DNA of 64,000 nt from the NCBI GenBank assembly GCA_947482665.1, contig CANKJK010000011.1:81293-145292 (forward strand). Direction: 5' to 3'. Position numbers and translations under genes: made by a program. Source of the stretch: Acidobacteriota bacterium. GTDB lineage: Bacteria; Acidobacteriota; Vicinamibacteria; Vicinamibacterales; UBA2999. The notes beneath the pieces are model-generated. The model saw nothing but the letters and a program-made list of their open reading frames with translations, had not been told where the DNA came from and ran no database searches. This document shows positions 27,883-37,445 of this stretch, one piece after another (positions within the stretch are counted from its first letter, which is position 1; each line of letters begins with the position of its first letter).

Positions 27883-27886
27883 CACC

Positions 27887-28357
27887 GTGAGCACGCTGCA
27901 CATGGATACCCGGGGCATCCGCCGCTCGTGCCCGTCCTGTGGGACGGTGAACCGGCTCGTATACGGGGCGCTGCATCAGACGTCGCGGTGCGGCAGTTGC
28001 GGCACCACACTCGCACCACCCGACGGCCCCGTCGAAACGCCGTCGCCCGAGGTGTTCGAGGCGGCGCGCGCCGCTTCGTCGCTCCCGATCCTGGTCGACT
28101 TCTGGGCGCCATGGTGCGGCCCATGCCGAGCGGTTGCCCCCGAGCTCGAAAAGGTCGCGGCGCGGCATGCAGGGGAGTGGCTGGTGGTCAAGGTCAACAC
28201 GGAGGCCCACGGAGAAATCGGCCAGCAGTTTCGGATTCAATCGATCCCGACCATGGCGGTGTTCTCCGCCGGACACGAGGTGGCCCGTTCCTCCGGCGCG
28301 AGACCGGCCGAGGCCATTGAGACCTTCGCGCACTCGGCGCTCACGGGCACCAACTGA
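27887..28357 (+). CDS. trxC: Thioredoxin 2-like protein with N-terminal zinc ribbon
   Basis: A 156-residue cytosolic dithiol oxidoreductase. From the GTG at 27887 it has an N-terminal four-Cys ribbon (CPSC and CGSC, about residues 16-48) as in TrxC, then a thioredoxin domain with the active site FWAPWCGPCRAV near residue 80 and the cis-Pro loop SIPTMAVFSAG. An ATG at 27902 is an alternative start five codons later. It overlaps nothing and is followed after 1 base by a small membrane protein. Confidence 0.9.
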   Translation: MSTLHMDTRGIRRSCPSCGTVNRLVYGALHQTSRCGSCGTTLAPPDGPVETPSPEVFEAARAASSLPILVDFWAPWCGPCRAVAPELEKVAARHAGEWLVVKVNTEAHGEIGQQFRIQSIPTMAVFSAGHEVARSSGARPAEAIETFAHSALTGTN

Positions 28358-28358
28358 C

Positions 28359-28583
28359 ATGGCAGCCCCACAGCGCAATCCTGGCATCGCCGCCGTCCTG
28401 AGCCTCGTGCTGCCTGGGACCGGCCAGGTCTACAACGGCGACTTCCTCCGGGCCATCTTCTGGTTCATCATCACGCCCGGACTCTGGATCGGCACCGGTG
28501 GGATGCTCGGCTGGGTCTGCCATGTCATCGCGGCGTTCACGGCCTATCAGCGCGCCTCCGATAAGAATCGCGGGTTCTGCTGA
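28359..28583 (+). CDS. Small membrane protein with two hydrophobic segments (TM2-like)
   Basis: A 74-residue protein starting MAAPQRNPGIAAVLSLVLPG. Two hydrophobic stretches (IAAVLSLVLPGTGQVYNGDF with a LPGTGQVYNG turn, then FWFIITPGLWIGTGGMLGW) fit the TM2/DUF5683-like small membrane protein pattern, in which a LPGxGQxY motif joins the helices. Function is unknown. One base separates its ATG from the thioredoxin stop. Confidence 0.75.
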   Translation: MAAPQRNPGIAAVLSLVLPGTGQVYNGDFLRAIFWFIITPGLWIGTGGMLGWVCHVIAAFTAYQRASDKNRGFC

Positions 28584-28587
28584 CCGC

Positions 28588-29349
28588 GTGACGCCCCCGA
28601 CAGACCCTGTCACCCGCTGGATGGCCGCGCTCGAGGCGCGCCACCTCTCGGATCTGCGCTTCCCGGAAGTCTCGCGCGCGCTCCGGGCGCTCTCCTCCGC
28701 TTACGTCGAACGACGGCATGCGCTCAGCCGCGGCGCGGCCCTGGACGGCCGGGGGAAGCGTGCGGCCTTTGCGATGTTCTATGGGCCGCTCCACTTCCTG
28801 ACTGTGGCCCACGTCGTCCGCGCACTGGATGCGCACCCACCCGCCGGCGGACCGATTGTGGACATCGGGTGCGGCACGGGCGTCTGCTCCGCGGCCTGGG
28901 CACTGGAGCAGCCGGTGCCGCCGCGGCTCGTCGGCTTCGACACGAATGACTACGCGGTCCAGGAAGCGCGGTGGACGTGGACGCAACTGGGACTCACCGG
29001 CTCGGCGCGCAAGGGTGACGCGACCGCGCTGCCACCGCCCACCCAACGGCGCGCACTGGTTGCCGGCTGGGTCCTCAACGAACTTTCCGAGGAGACGCGC
29101 GCCTGGACCTGGGCATCGCTGCAACGGTCGGCGGAGGCGGGCGACGCCGTCCTCATCGTCGAACCCATTTCACGGACGGTCAGCCCGTGGTGGGACGACG
29201 TGGCCTCAGCCACCATCCGTCTGGGCGGGCGGGCGGACGAGTGGCGCTTCCCCGCGGATCTACCGCCGCTGGTCGCCAAGCTCGATCACGCCGCGGGTCT
29301 GTCCCACCGGGAGCTGACGGCACGAACGTGTTACATCCCGCCCAAGTGA
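28588..29349 (+). CDS. Class I SAM-dependent methyltransferase, Rsm22-like
   Basis: A 253-residue protein from the GTG at 28588, 4 bases after the previous stop. The SAM-binding motif I is IVDIGCGTGVCSAAWAL (near residue 90), followed by LVGFDTNDYAVQEARW and a motif around ALVAGWVLNELSEETR. The N-terminal helical part (LRALSSAYVERRHALSRG) and overall size resemble the Rsm22 family associated with ribosome assembly. No four-Cys cluster, seen in some Rsm22 proteins, is present. The substrate is not identified. Confidence 0.7.
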   Translation: MTPPTDPVTRWMAALEARHLSDLRFPEVSRALRALSSAYVERRHALSRGAALDGRGKRAAFAMFYGPLHFLTVAHVVRALDAHPPAGGPIVDIGCGTGVCSAAWALEQPVPPRLVGFDTNDYAVQEARWTWTQLGLTGSARKGDATALPPPTQRRALVAGWVLNELSEETRAWTWASLQRSAEAGDAVLIVEPISRTVSPWWDDVASATIRLGGRADEWRFPADLPPLVAKLDHAAGLSHRELTARTCYIPPK

Positions 29350-29392
29350 CCGACGGAATTGTCCGGCGAGGCGGTGCTATGCTCGAACCTGC

Positions 29393-31276
29393 ATGTCCGC
29401 TGGGCCAGATAAATCCCGCTCCATCAGTTCACTGCTGCCTCTGACCCTTGGTGCCGTCGGTGTCGTCTACGGCGACATCGGCACGAGCCCGCTCTACACC
29501 ATCCGCGAGTGCTTCACCGGCAGCCACGCCGTGGCGCCGACGCACGAAAACGTGCTCGGCGTGCTCTCGATGATCATCTACGCGCTGATCGTCGTCATCT
29601 CGGTGAAGTACATCGCCGTGGTGATGCGCGCGGACAACCATGGCGAGGGCGGCATTCTGGCGCTCACGGCCCTGATTCCCGCCGGCGTGGCCAAGAGCAC
29701 CAAGCCGGTGCTGATCGGCCTCGGCATCTTCGGCGCCGCGCTGCTGTACGGGGACGGCATGATCACGCCGGCCATCACGGTCCTCGGCGCCATCGAAGGC
29801 CTGAACGTGGTGACGCCGCTGTTTCAGCCCTACGTGGTCCCGCTCACCGTCGTCATTCTGGTCGGTGTTTTCTTCATTCAACAGTTCGGCACGCACCGCG
29901 TGGGCACGCTCTTCGGCCCGATCATGGTGGTCTGGTTCCTGGTGATCGCCGCGCTCGGCATCAGCTGGATCGTGCGGTATCCCTCGGTGCTCCTGGCGGT
30001 GGATCCGCGCCACGCCGTGCATTACTTCCGTGAGCACGGCCTGCGCGGCATCACGGTGCTGGGCGCAGTCTTCCTGGCCGTCACCGGAGGCGAGGCGCTC
30101 TACGCAGACATGGGCCACTTCGGCAAGCGCCCGATCCGCTTCGCCTGGTTCTCACTGGTGCTCCCCGCTCTCGTGCTGAACTACTTCGGCCAGGGCGCGC
30201 TGCTGCTCATCAACGCCGAGGCCACCGAACAGCCGTTCTTCCTGATGGCGCCCAGCTGGGCGCTCCTGCCGATGGTCGTGCTGGCCACCTTCGCCGCCAT
30301 CATCGCGTCCCAGGCACTGATTTCAGGAGCCTTCTCGCTCACGCGTCAGGCCATCCAGCTCGGCTACGCGCCACGACTCGACATCGCGCACACCTCGTCG
30401 GATGAAATTGGCCAGGTCTACGTGCCGCAGGTGAACTGGGCGCTGATGGTGGCCACGATCCTGATCGTGCTCGGCTTCAAGACCTCGAGCTCACTGGCCG
30501 CGGCCTACGGCATCGCCGTCACGATGACGATGATCATCACGGTCCTGCTCCTGGCGAAGGTCGCGATCGAGCGCTGGCACTGGCCCTTCTGGGTCGTGGC
30601 CAGCGGCGCGACAGTCTTCCTCGTGATCGACGGATTGTTCTTCGGCGCCAACCTCGTCAAGGTCGCGCAGGGTGGATGGCTCCCGATTCTCATCGGCATC
30701 GTGCTCTTCACGGTGATGACGACCTGGAAGACCGGACGCCGCATCCTCTTCGAACGCCTGACCGAACGCTCGGTGCCGCTCGATCGGTTCATGAACATCG
30801 TCGCCGAGCAGCGCCCGGCCCGCGTCCCCGGGACGTCGGTCTTCATGACCGCACAGGCCCAGGGCACCCCGCCGGCGCTGGTCCACAACCTCCGGCACAA
30901 CAAGGTGCTGCACAACAAGGTCGTGGTGCTGACCGTGCTGACCACGCAGGTGCCGCACGTCCCGGCGAACGAGCAGGTCGAGATTCGCGACCTGGGCGCC
31001 GGCGTCTCGAACGTGCTGGTCCGCTACGGCTTCATGCAGAACCCGGATGTCCCGGAAGCCCTGCGACTCGCACAGACTCTGGGTCTGCAGATCGACGAGG
31101 AGGACATCACGTTCTTCCTGGGCCGCGAAACCATTCTGGTCAGCGACCGTCCCGGCATGGCGAAGTGGCGCGAGAGCCTCTTCGTGCTCATGTCCAAGAA
31201 CGCCGTGCGCGCCACGGCCTTCTTCCGCCTGCCGCCCGACCGCGTCGTCGAGCTGGGCGTCCAGGTCGAGATCTAG
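29393..31276 (+). CDS. kup: Low-affinity potassium transporter Kup
   Basis: Proton-coupled K+ uptake protein of the inner membrane. The 627-residue length is typical. The N-terminus has LTLGAVGVVYGDIGTSPLYT, characteristic of Kup, then about twelve hydrophobic segments, including GGEALYADMGHFGKRPIR and QALISGAFSLTRQAIQLGY. A soluble C-terminal domain of about 170 residues follows. It ends one base before the stop codon of the convergent amidase gene, leaving no spacer for a bidirectional terminator. Confidence 0.95.
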   Translation: MSAGPDKSRSISSLLPLTLGAVGVVYGDIGTSPLYTIRECFTGSHAVAPTHENVLGVLSMIIYALIVVISVKYIAVVMRADNHGEGGILALTALIPAGVAKSTKPVLIGLGIFGAALLYGDGMITPAITVLGAIEGLNVVTPLFQPYVVPLTVVILVGVFFIQQFGTHRVGTLFGPIMVVWFLVIAALGISWIVRYPSVLLAVDPRHAVHYFREHGLRGITVLGAVFLAVTGGEALYADMGHFGKRPIRFAWFSLVLPALVLNYFGQGALLLINAEATEQPFFLMAPSWALLPMVVLATFAAIIASQALISGAFSLTRQAIQLGYAPRLDIAHTSSDEIGQVYVPQVNWALMVATILIVLGFKTSSSLAAAYGIAVTMTMIITVLLLAKVAIERWHWPFWVVASGATVFLVIDGLFFGANLVKVAQGGWLPILIGIVLFTVMTTWKTGRRILFERLTERSVPLDRFMNIVAEQRPARVPGTSVFMTAQAQGTPPALVHNLRHNKVLHNKVVVLTVLTTQVPHVPANEQVEIRDLGAGVSNVLVRYGFMQNPDVPEALRLAQTLGLQIDEEDITFFLGRETILVSDRPGMAKWRESLFVLMSKNAVRATAFFRLPPDRVVELGVQVEI

Positions 31277-32995
31277 TCAGTTCCCCGAGGGGAGCGAGGG
31301 CGGGCGGCGCGCGTGCGTCGCCTGCTCGAACGCATAGGCGAGCCCAAGCAGCGTCGGCTCACTGCATGCCGTGCCCGTGAAGCTGAACCCCATCGGCACG
31401 TCCGCCGGGTGAAACCCGGGCGGGAACGGCACACGAGGATCGGCCACATCATCCGACTCCGCCCACGGCACAAAAGCCATTGGCACGATCACGGTGGGAT
31501 AGCCCGCCCGTGCCGCCAGGTCCGCCCCCCGCGCGCCAGGAAACACCAGCGCCGTCAGGCGATGCGCCGCCAGGGCCGCATCGATCCCCCGCGTCCGCGT
31601 CAGTTCCAAGTCCCGGGCACGGTCTGCCTCGTACCTGGCGCGGTCACGAGTGGTGTCCATCTCATCTGAGATATCGAGTTCTGCCTGTCCGAAACGCGCG
31701 GCGCCACCGTCCGCGTACTCCCGGTTCCATCGGCGAAGGGCACTGAGGCTGGCAATGGGCGCGCGCGGCCCCAGTGACGCGAGCCACGCCGTGAAGTCGC
31801 GCTGCATGCCGTACTTGAGCACCACGGAACAGTGGGCGTCCCGGCCTCGACCACGACCCGCTCCGGCGCAGATCGGCCAACTCAGCAGATTCCGCTCAGG
31901 GTCTGGGTCCACGACACTCGGGATGTCCACCGGATCGATGACCTCGGCCCCAAGGCGGCGGAGCGTCGCCAGCGCGGATGCGACGGCGGCATCCGCCACC
32001 GGACCCGCGGGGGCAAAGTAGGGATGGCGCGGCACGCCGATGCGCGCCCCCCGGAGGGCGTCCCTTCTGAGGGCGCGCGTGTAGTCATGTGCCGGAAGCG
32101 CCGCGCATCGGGCGCTGGCCGGATCGGCCAGGTCTGGCGCACGGCCCTCGAGTGCGCCGAGCAGCAGCGCCGCGTCCATCACCGTGCGGGCCATGGGTCC
32201 TGGCGTGTCCTGGTCAGCGGTGATGGGGATGACGCCATGGCGGCTGATGCGGCCGACGGTGGGCTTGATACCCACGAGCGCGGTCTGCGTGGAGGGCGAC
32301 AGGATGGAGCCCGACGTTTCGGTGCCAACGCTGGCCGCCCACAGGGATGCGGCGGTGCCGACGCCGGAACTCGATCCGCCAACATCCAGCAGGGCGAACC
32401 CCGTGCGCCCGGGACGTGGGTCCGTGCGGGGGTCATAGGGGTTCAGGCTGAAGCCGCCCACGGCGCTGTAGCCATTCGGCATGTCCTCGGCGACCCAGTT
32501 GGCGAGTTCCGTCAGGGTCGTCTTGGCCAGAATCACGGCGCCCGCCGCGCGCAGGTTGGCGACCAGGGTGGCGTCAGCCGGCGCCGGCCAGCCGGCGAAG
32601 GCGAGCGCGCCGCCGGTCATCGGCATACCGCTGACCTGGATGTTGTCCTTGATGGCCACCGGGATCCCGTGGAGAGGGCTGCGAACCCGGCCCCGCGCGC
32701 GTTCGCGGTCGAGGCGCGCGGCCTCGGCCCGGGCCTCCGGGTTGATGGCCATGGCCGCCTTCAGCACCGGGTTGAACCGCGCAATGCGGGCCAGGTAGGC
32801 GTCCACGAGGGCGACGGAGGTCGTCCGCCGGGCCGCCAGGGCGCGAGAAAGGGCTGGAATCCCAGCCTCGACGACGTCCACTGGTGCCAGCGCCCGGCCG
32901 GCCGTCGGCACCCCGGCCAGCCAGAGGCTGGCCACCGCCAGCCCGGCGACGGTCGTCCAGCGCCTCACGCCGGGCAGTCTACTCCGCGCCCACAA
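31277..32995 (-). CDS. Exported amidase-signature family hydrolase
   Basis: A 572-residue serine hydrolase of the amidase-signature family. The Ser-cisSer-Lys triad is visible: Lys in [12 protein letters not shown] (near 130), Ser in [15 protein letters not shown] and Ser in [13 protein letters not shown]. The N-terminus is a signal peptide ([19 protein letters not shown]); a GTG nine codons in (32968) is an equally good start. Probably a periplasmic amide or ester hydrolase; the substrate is not readable. Convergent with kup, with adjacent stop codons. Confidence 0.88.
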   Translation of the reverse strand: MWARSRLPGVRRWTTVAGLAVASLWLAGVPTAGRALAPVDVVEAGIPALSRALAARRTTSVALVDAYLARIARFNPVLKAAMAINPEARAEAARLDRERARGRVRSPLHGIPVAIKDNIQVSGMPMTGGALAFAGWPAPADATLVANLRAAGAVILAKTTLTELANWVAEDMPNGYSAVGGFSLNPYDPRTDPRPGRTGFALLDVGGSSSGVGTAASLWAASVGTETSGSILSPSTQTALVGIKPTVGRISRHGVIPITADQDTPGPMARTVMDAALLLGALEGRAPDLADPASARCAALPAHDYTRALRRDALRGARIGVPRHPYFAPAGPVADAAVASALATLRRLGAEVIDPVDIPSVVDPDPERNLLSWPICAGAGRGRGRDAHCSVVLKYGMQRDFTAWLASLGPRAPIASLSALRRWNREYADGGAARFGQAELDISDEMDTTRDRARYEADRARDLELTRTRGIDAALAAHRLTALVFPGARGADLAARAGYPTVIVPMAFVPWAESDDVADPRVPFPPGFHPADVPMGFSFTGTACSEPTLLGLAYAFEQATHARRPPSLPSGN

Positions 32996-33105
32996 GCCGC
33001 GAGCCCTCAGGCCCCGACGCGCTATCTCTGCTATGAGACGCGTCCGGCATGGATTAGACTGTGGTGTTTTTCAGTAACCTCCCATTTCTCAGGAGTATCC
33101 GCACG

Positions 33106-35190
33106 ATGACTACGAAAGGACGCGTTTCCGCCGTCGTAGGAACCGGCTTTGCCGTGTTTCTCGCCGCGTCGCTCAGTGGCGGCGTCAGCGCTCGCCAGGG
33201 CGGCTCTTCGGCCGTCGCCATTGACGCCGATGACATTGGTGGCGTTGTCACCAGCTCGAAGGGCCCTGAAGCGGGCGTGTGGGTGATCGCCCAGACGAGC
33301 GACCTGCCGACCAAGTTCATCAAGATTGCCGTCACCGACGACAAGGGCCGCTATGTCATCCCCGACCTCCCGACGGCCGGCTATGACGTGTGGGTCCGCG
33401 GCTACGGCCTGATCGACTCGCAGAAGATGCGGGCCACGCCCGGCAAGCGGCTGAACCTCACGGCCGTGCTCGCGCCCAATGCGAAGGCCGCTGCCGAGTA
33501 CTACCCGGCGAATTACTGGTACGCACTGCTCCAGCCGCCCCCGACCACCGACTTCCCCGGCAAGGGCACGCGTGGCGCGGGTGCCAACGGCATCCCGGAA
33601 GCCCTCAAGAACCAGGGCGCCTGGCTCGGCAACATCAAGCAGACCAACGCCTGCACCCAGTGCCACCAGATGGGCAACAAGGTGACGCGTGAGCTCGGTC
33701 CGCACCTCGCCCAGTACAAGACCTCGGTCGAAGCGTGGGACGCGAAGGTGCAGATCGGCATCTCCGGCGCGTTCATGAACAGCACGATGGCCCCGCTCGG
33801 CCGCGACCGCGCCCTGAAGATCTTCGCCGACTGGTCAGACCGGATCGCTAAGGGCGAGCTGCCGCAGGTGCCGCCCCGCCCGACCGGCGTGGAGCGCAAC
33901 ATCGTTGTGTCGGAGTGGGAGTGGAACGCGAGCCACCTCTTCACGCACGACGAGATCTCGACCAGCCGCCTCAAGCCGACCATGAACGCCAACGGCCCCG
34001 TCTACGGCGTGACCGAGCTCTCGGGCGACTACATCACGGTCCTCGACCCGGTGAAGCACCAGGACCGCAAGATCCCAATCCCTGACGAGATGCCGCCCAA
34101 CGCACCCTACTCCTGGGTGCAGGAAGTGCCGAACCCGTCGCCCTACTGGGGTGACGAGTTGATCTGGAAGGGCAAGATCGGCCCGCACAACCCGTGGATG
34201 GACAGCAAGGGCCGCGTCTGGATCACCGCCCGCAACGGCTGCCGCATGTATGAGCCGAAGACGGACAAGATCACCCGCGTGCCGGAGTGCCAGATCGGCC
34301 ACCACCTGCAGATCGACGAGAACGACGTGATCTGGGGCGACGGCGGCGGCGCCAACAGCTTCGACATCAAGAAGTGGGAAGCCGGCGACGCCAAGGGCGC
34401 GATGAAGCGCTGGACGGTGGTGCTCGACACCAACGGCAACGGCAAGCTCGACGAAGGCTATGTCGACGCGAAGTCGCCGGTCGACCCGACCAAGGACAAG
34501 GCGGCCGCCTTCGGCCAGGCCTACACGTCGGTCTTCAGCCCGGCAGACGGCTCCATCTGGACGTCCTACTCGGTCATCCCCGGCGGCGTGGCGCGCCTCG
34601 ACCCGAAGACGGGACTCTACGAGTACTACGAGATCCCCTACATGGACAGCCGCGTGAAGACCGAGGGCTACCTCCCGCACGGCGTCGACGTGGACCGCTC
34701 CACGGGCGTCATCTGGATGGCGCTCAACAGCGGCCACTTCGCGGAGTTCGACCGCCGCAAGTGCGGCAGCCTGAAGCAGCCTGACGCCAGCGGCCGTCAC
34801 TGCCCCGAGGGCTGGACGCTGCACGTGATGCCCGGCCCGAACTTCAAGGGCGTGGAGCAGAGCGGCACGTCGGACTCCTACTACCTGAACTGGACGGACT
34901 GGTTCAACACGACCGGCTTCGGCGAGAACACGCCGATGGCGAACGGCAGCGGTTCGGACGCCCTCTACGCCTTCGTGAAGGGCAAGTACGTCACGTTGCG
35001 CGTGCCGTATCCGATGGGCTTCACCACCCGCGGCATGGACGGCCGTATCGACGACCCGAACGCCGGCTGGAAGGGCAAGGGCCTCTGGTCCACGCACGCC
35101 GGGCAGGCGGGCTGGCACCAGGAGGGCGGCAAGAGCGAGCGCCCGAAGGTGCTGAAGTTCCAGCTGCGCAATTCGCCGCTCGACAAGTAA
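33106..35190 (+). CDS. Exported c-type haem/propeller protein, paralogue 1
   Basis: A 694-residue exported protein from the ATG at 33106, with AGGAG ten bases upstream. Order: signal peptide (AVFLAASLSGGVSA), carboxypeptidase-regulatory-like domain of about residues 40-120 (GVVTSSKGPEAGVWVIA), a linker with a single haem c motif CTQCH at about residue 183, then a long beta-propeller-like region resembling virginiamycin-B-lyase (Vgb) folds. That region includes an EF-hand-like calcium loop (LDTNGNGKLDEG) and FAEFDRRKC. It shares this layout with the next two genes. A terminator follows at 35224. Confidence 0.8.
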   Translation: MTTKGRVSAVVGTGFAVFLAASLSGGVSARQGGSSAVAIDADDIGGVVTSSKGPEAGVWVIAQTSDLPTKFIKIAVTDDKGRYVIPDLPTAGYDVWVRGYGLIDSQKMRATPGKRLNLTAVLAPNAKAAAEYYPANYWYALLQPPPTTDFPGKGTRGAGANGIPEALKNQGAWLGNIKQTNACTQCHQMGNKVTRELGPHLAQYKTSVEAWDAKVQIGISGAFMNSTMAPLGRDRALKIFADWSDRIAKGELPQVPPRPTGVERNIVVSEWEWNASHLFTHDEISTSRLKPTMNANGPVYGVTELSGDYITVLDPVKHQDRKIPIPDEMPPNAPYSWVQEVPNPSPYWGDELIWKGKIGPHNPWMDSKGRVWITARNGCRMYEPKTDKITRVPECQIGHHLQIDENDVIWGDGGGANSFDIKKWEAGDAKGAMKRWTVVLDTNGNGKLDEGYVDAKSPVDPTKDKAAAFGQAYTSVFSPADGSIWTSYSVIPGGVARLDPKTGLYEYYEIPYMDSRVKTEGYLPHGVDVDRSTGVIWMALNSGHFAEFDRRKCGSLKQPDASGRHCPEGWTLHVMPGPNFKGVEQSGTSDSYYLNWTDWFNTTGFGENTPMANGSGSDALYAFVKGKYVTLRVPYPMGFTTRGMDGRIDDPNAGWKGKGLWSTHAGQAGWHQEGGKSERPKVLKFQLRNSPLDK

Positions 35191-35223
35191 GACCGCTGCG
35201 GCTTCGGCCGCCGGGCACGACCA

Positions 35224-35255
35224 GGGGCGGGTCCTTCGGGACCCGCCCCTTTTTT
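35224..35255 (+). terminator. Intrinsic terminator after paralogue 1
   Basis: A perfect 11-bp stem, GGGGCGGGTCC (35224-35234) with GGACCCGCCCC (35239-35249), with a TTCG tetraloop and six T residues (35250-35255). It separates paralogue 1 from paralogues 2 and 3, which are only 28 bases apart and so probably co-transcribed from a promoter near 35260-35320 that I could not define well. Confidence 0.94.
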
Positions 35256-35338
35256 GTTGGCCGCTGTGCTATTCCTATGGGGCCTTTCCCGCGGCCCAAC
35301 GCCCCGGGGAGCGGTCCTTCCCCATGAGGAGCACAGTT

Positions 35339-37417
35339 ATGGTCAGGTTCTCGCGTCTTACACGCCGTTCGGCCGTCGCCGCCTCCGCGCTGTTGCTGGC
35401 GGCCGTCGCCGGTCTCAGCGCCCGTCAGAGCGCCCCCGCAACGGTGGCCATCGACGCCGACGACATCGGCGGCGTGGTCACGGGTGCGAAGGGCCCAGAG
35501 GCGGGTGTCTGGGTCATCGCGCAAACGAGCGACCTGCCGACGAAGTTCATCCGCATCGTCGTCACCGACGACAAGGGCCGCTACGTCCTGCCCGACCTCC
35601 CGAAGGCCGGCTACGACGTGTGGGTGCGCGGCTACGGCCTCGTCGACTCGCCGAAGGTCAAGGGACAGCCCGGCAAGATGCTCAACCTCAAGGCCATCGC
35701 GGCGCCGACGGCGAAGGCCGCCGCCGACTACTACCCTGCGAACTATTGGTACGCCCTGCTGGAGCCGCCGCCCAAGAGCGACTTCCCGGGCACGGGCCGG
35801 ACTGGTAACGGCATCCCCGAGCAGAACCAGACGCAGGGCTCCTGGCTCGGCAACGCCAAGATGACCAACGCCTGCACGCAGTGCCACCAGATGGGCACCA
35901 AGGCCACGCGCGAACTCACGGCGGATCAGAAGGCGAAGTTCAAGAACTCCGTCGACGCGTGGGACTACCGGCTCGTCATTGGTATCAGCGGCACGTTCAT
36001 GAACTCCACGCTGGCCCCGCTGGGCCGGCAGCGCGCGCTCAAGGTCTTCGCGAACTGGAGCGATCGCATTGCCAAGGGTGAGATTCCCCCGGTGGCGCCG
36101 CCGCGTCCCGCGGGCGTGGAGCGCAACCTCGTCGTCACCGAGTGGGAATGGGCCAACTCGAAGCGCTTCGTGCACGACGAGATCACGACCGACCGCCGGA
36201 ATCCCACGCTCAATGGCTACGGCCCGGTCGTCGGCACCGAGGAACTGAGCGGCGACTTCATCGCCGTGCTCGATCCCGTGAAGCACACCGACAAGGAAAT
36301 TCCGGTTCCCGCCAACGACCCGAACGCCAAGGCGACCTGGTCCGACTCCATCCCGAACACCTCCGAGTACTGGGGTGACGAGCTCATCTGGCAGGCCAAG
36401 GTGGCGCCGCACAATCCCATGTTCGACAGCAAGGGCCGCGTCTGGATCACCGCGCGCGGCGGGTGCCGCGTGTTCGACCCCAAGACCGACAAGGTGCTGC
36501 AGCTGAAGGACTGCCCGGTGGGCCATCACCTGCAGTTCGACGATAACGATGTGCTCTGGGGTGACGGCGGCGGCGGCGCCTGGTTCGACTCGCGGCTGTG
36601 GGACAAGACCGGCGACGAGAAGAAGGCCGGCGGCCACATCGTGCGCGTGATGGATGCCAACGGCAACGGCAAGCTGGACGCGGGCTGGGTCTCGGCCAAG
36701 GACAAGCTGGATCCGACCAAGGACAAGGAACTCGATCCCGGCCAGGCCTACTCCGTGATTCCGAATCCGGTGGATGGCTCGGTCTGGATCTCCTACTCGG
36801 TGATCCCGGGCGGCATCATGCGGTACGACCCGAAGACGAAGCTCTCCGAGTGGTACGAGCCGCCGTACATGAACAAGAACGCGAAGACTCAGGGCTACCT
36901 GCCGCACGGCATCGACGTGGACCGGAAGACAGGCGTCATCTGGACCGGCCTCAACAGCGGCCACTACGCCGAGTTCGACCGCCGCAAGTGCAAGGTCACC
37001 AATGGCCCGTCCGCCACGGGCCAGCACTGCCCCGAGGGCTGGACGCTCCACCAGGCGCCGGGTCCCAACTTCAAGACAGTCGAGGAGTCCGGCACGGCCG
37101 ACTCCTATTACCTGAACTGGGTGGACTGGCACAATACGTCCGGCCTGGGCGACAACACGCCGTTCCTCGTCGGCAGCACGTCGGACTCGCTCATGGGGCT
37201 GGTGAACAACAAGTGGGTGGTGCTGCGCGTGCCCTACCCGCTGGGCTTCCACCCGCGTGGCATGGACGGCCGCATCGACGACGCGAAGGCCGGCTGGAAG
37301 GGTCGCGGACTCTGGTCGACGCACGCGGCACAGGCGTCGTGGCATCAGGAGGGTGGCAAGAGCGAACGCCCCAAGGCGATCCACTTCCAGCTCCGGCCGG
37401 ATCCGCTCGCAAAGTAA
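35339..37417 (+). CDS. Exported c-type haem/propeller protein, paralogue 2
   Basis: A 692-residue protein from the ATG at 35339, chosen because GAGGAG lies 8 bases before it; an ATG at 35324 would place that sequence inside the gene. Layout as in paralogue 1: signal peptide (AVAASALLLAAVAGLSA), regulatory-like domain, CTQCH near residue 179, propeller region with MDANGNGKLDAG and the ends KCKVTNGPSATGQHCPEGW. The domain GVVTGAKGPEAGVWVIA and the propeller are near-identical to its neighbours across many stretches, so duplication is clear. Confidence 0.8.
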   Translation: MVRFSRLTRRSAVAASALLLAAVAGLSARQSAPATVAIDADDIGGVVTGAKGPEAGVWVIAQTSDLPTKFIRIVVTDDKGRYVLPDLPKAGYDVWVRGYGLVDSPKVKGQPGKMLNLKAIAAPTAKAAADYYPANYWYALLEPPPKSDFPGTGRTGNGIPEQNQTQGSWLGNAKMTNACTQCHQMGTKATRELTADQKAKFKNSVDAWDYRLVIGISGTFMNSTLAPLGRQRALKVFANWSDRIAKGEIPPVAPPRPAGVERNLVVTEWEWANSKRFVHDEITTDRRNPTLNGYGPVVGTEELSGDFIAVLDPVKHTDKEIPVPANDPNAKATWSDSIPNTSEYWGDELIWQAKVAPHNPMFDSKGRVWITARGGCRVFDPKTDKVLQLKDCPVGHHLQFDDNDVLWGDGGGGAWFDSRLWDKTGDEKKAGGHIVRVMDANGNGKLDAGWVSAKDKLDPTKDKELDPGQAYSVIPNPVDGSVWISYSVIPGGIMRYDPKTKLSEWYEPPYMNKNAKTQGYLPHGIDVDRKTGVIWTGLNSGHYAEFDRRKCKVTNGPSATGQHCPEGWTLHQAPGPNFKTVEESGTADSYYLNWVDWHNTSGLGDNTPFLVGSTSDSLMGLVNNKWVVLRVPYPLGFHPRGMDGRIDDAKAGWKGRGLWSTHAAQASWHQEGGKSERPKAIHFQLRPDPLAK

Positions 37418-37445
37418 GCGTCACGTCAGCACAAGGAGTTTAGAG

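Noticed and set aside
35021..37384. A 787-codon minus-strand frame across paralogue 2
   Set aside because: An antisense shadow of a high-GC gene, rich in Arg/Val/Gly with no motif. Paralogue 2 on the plus strand has clear domains.
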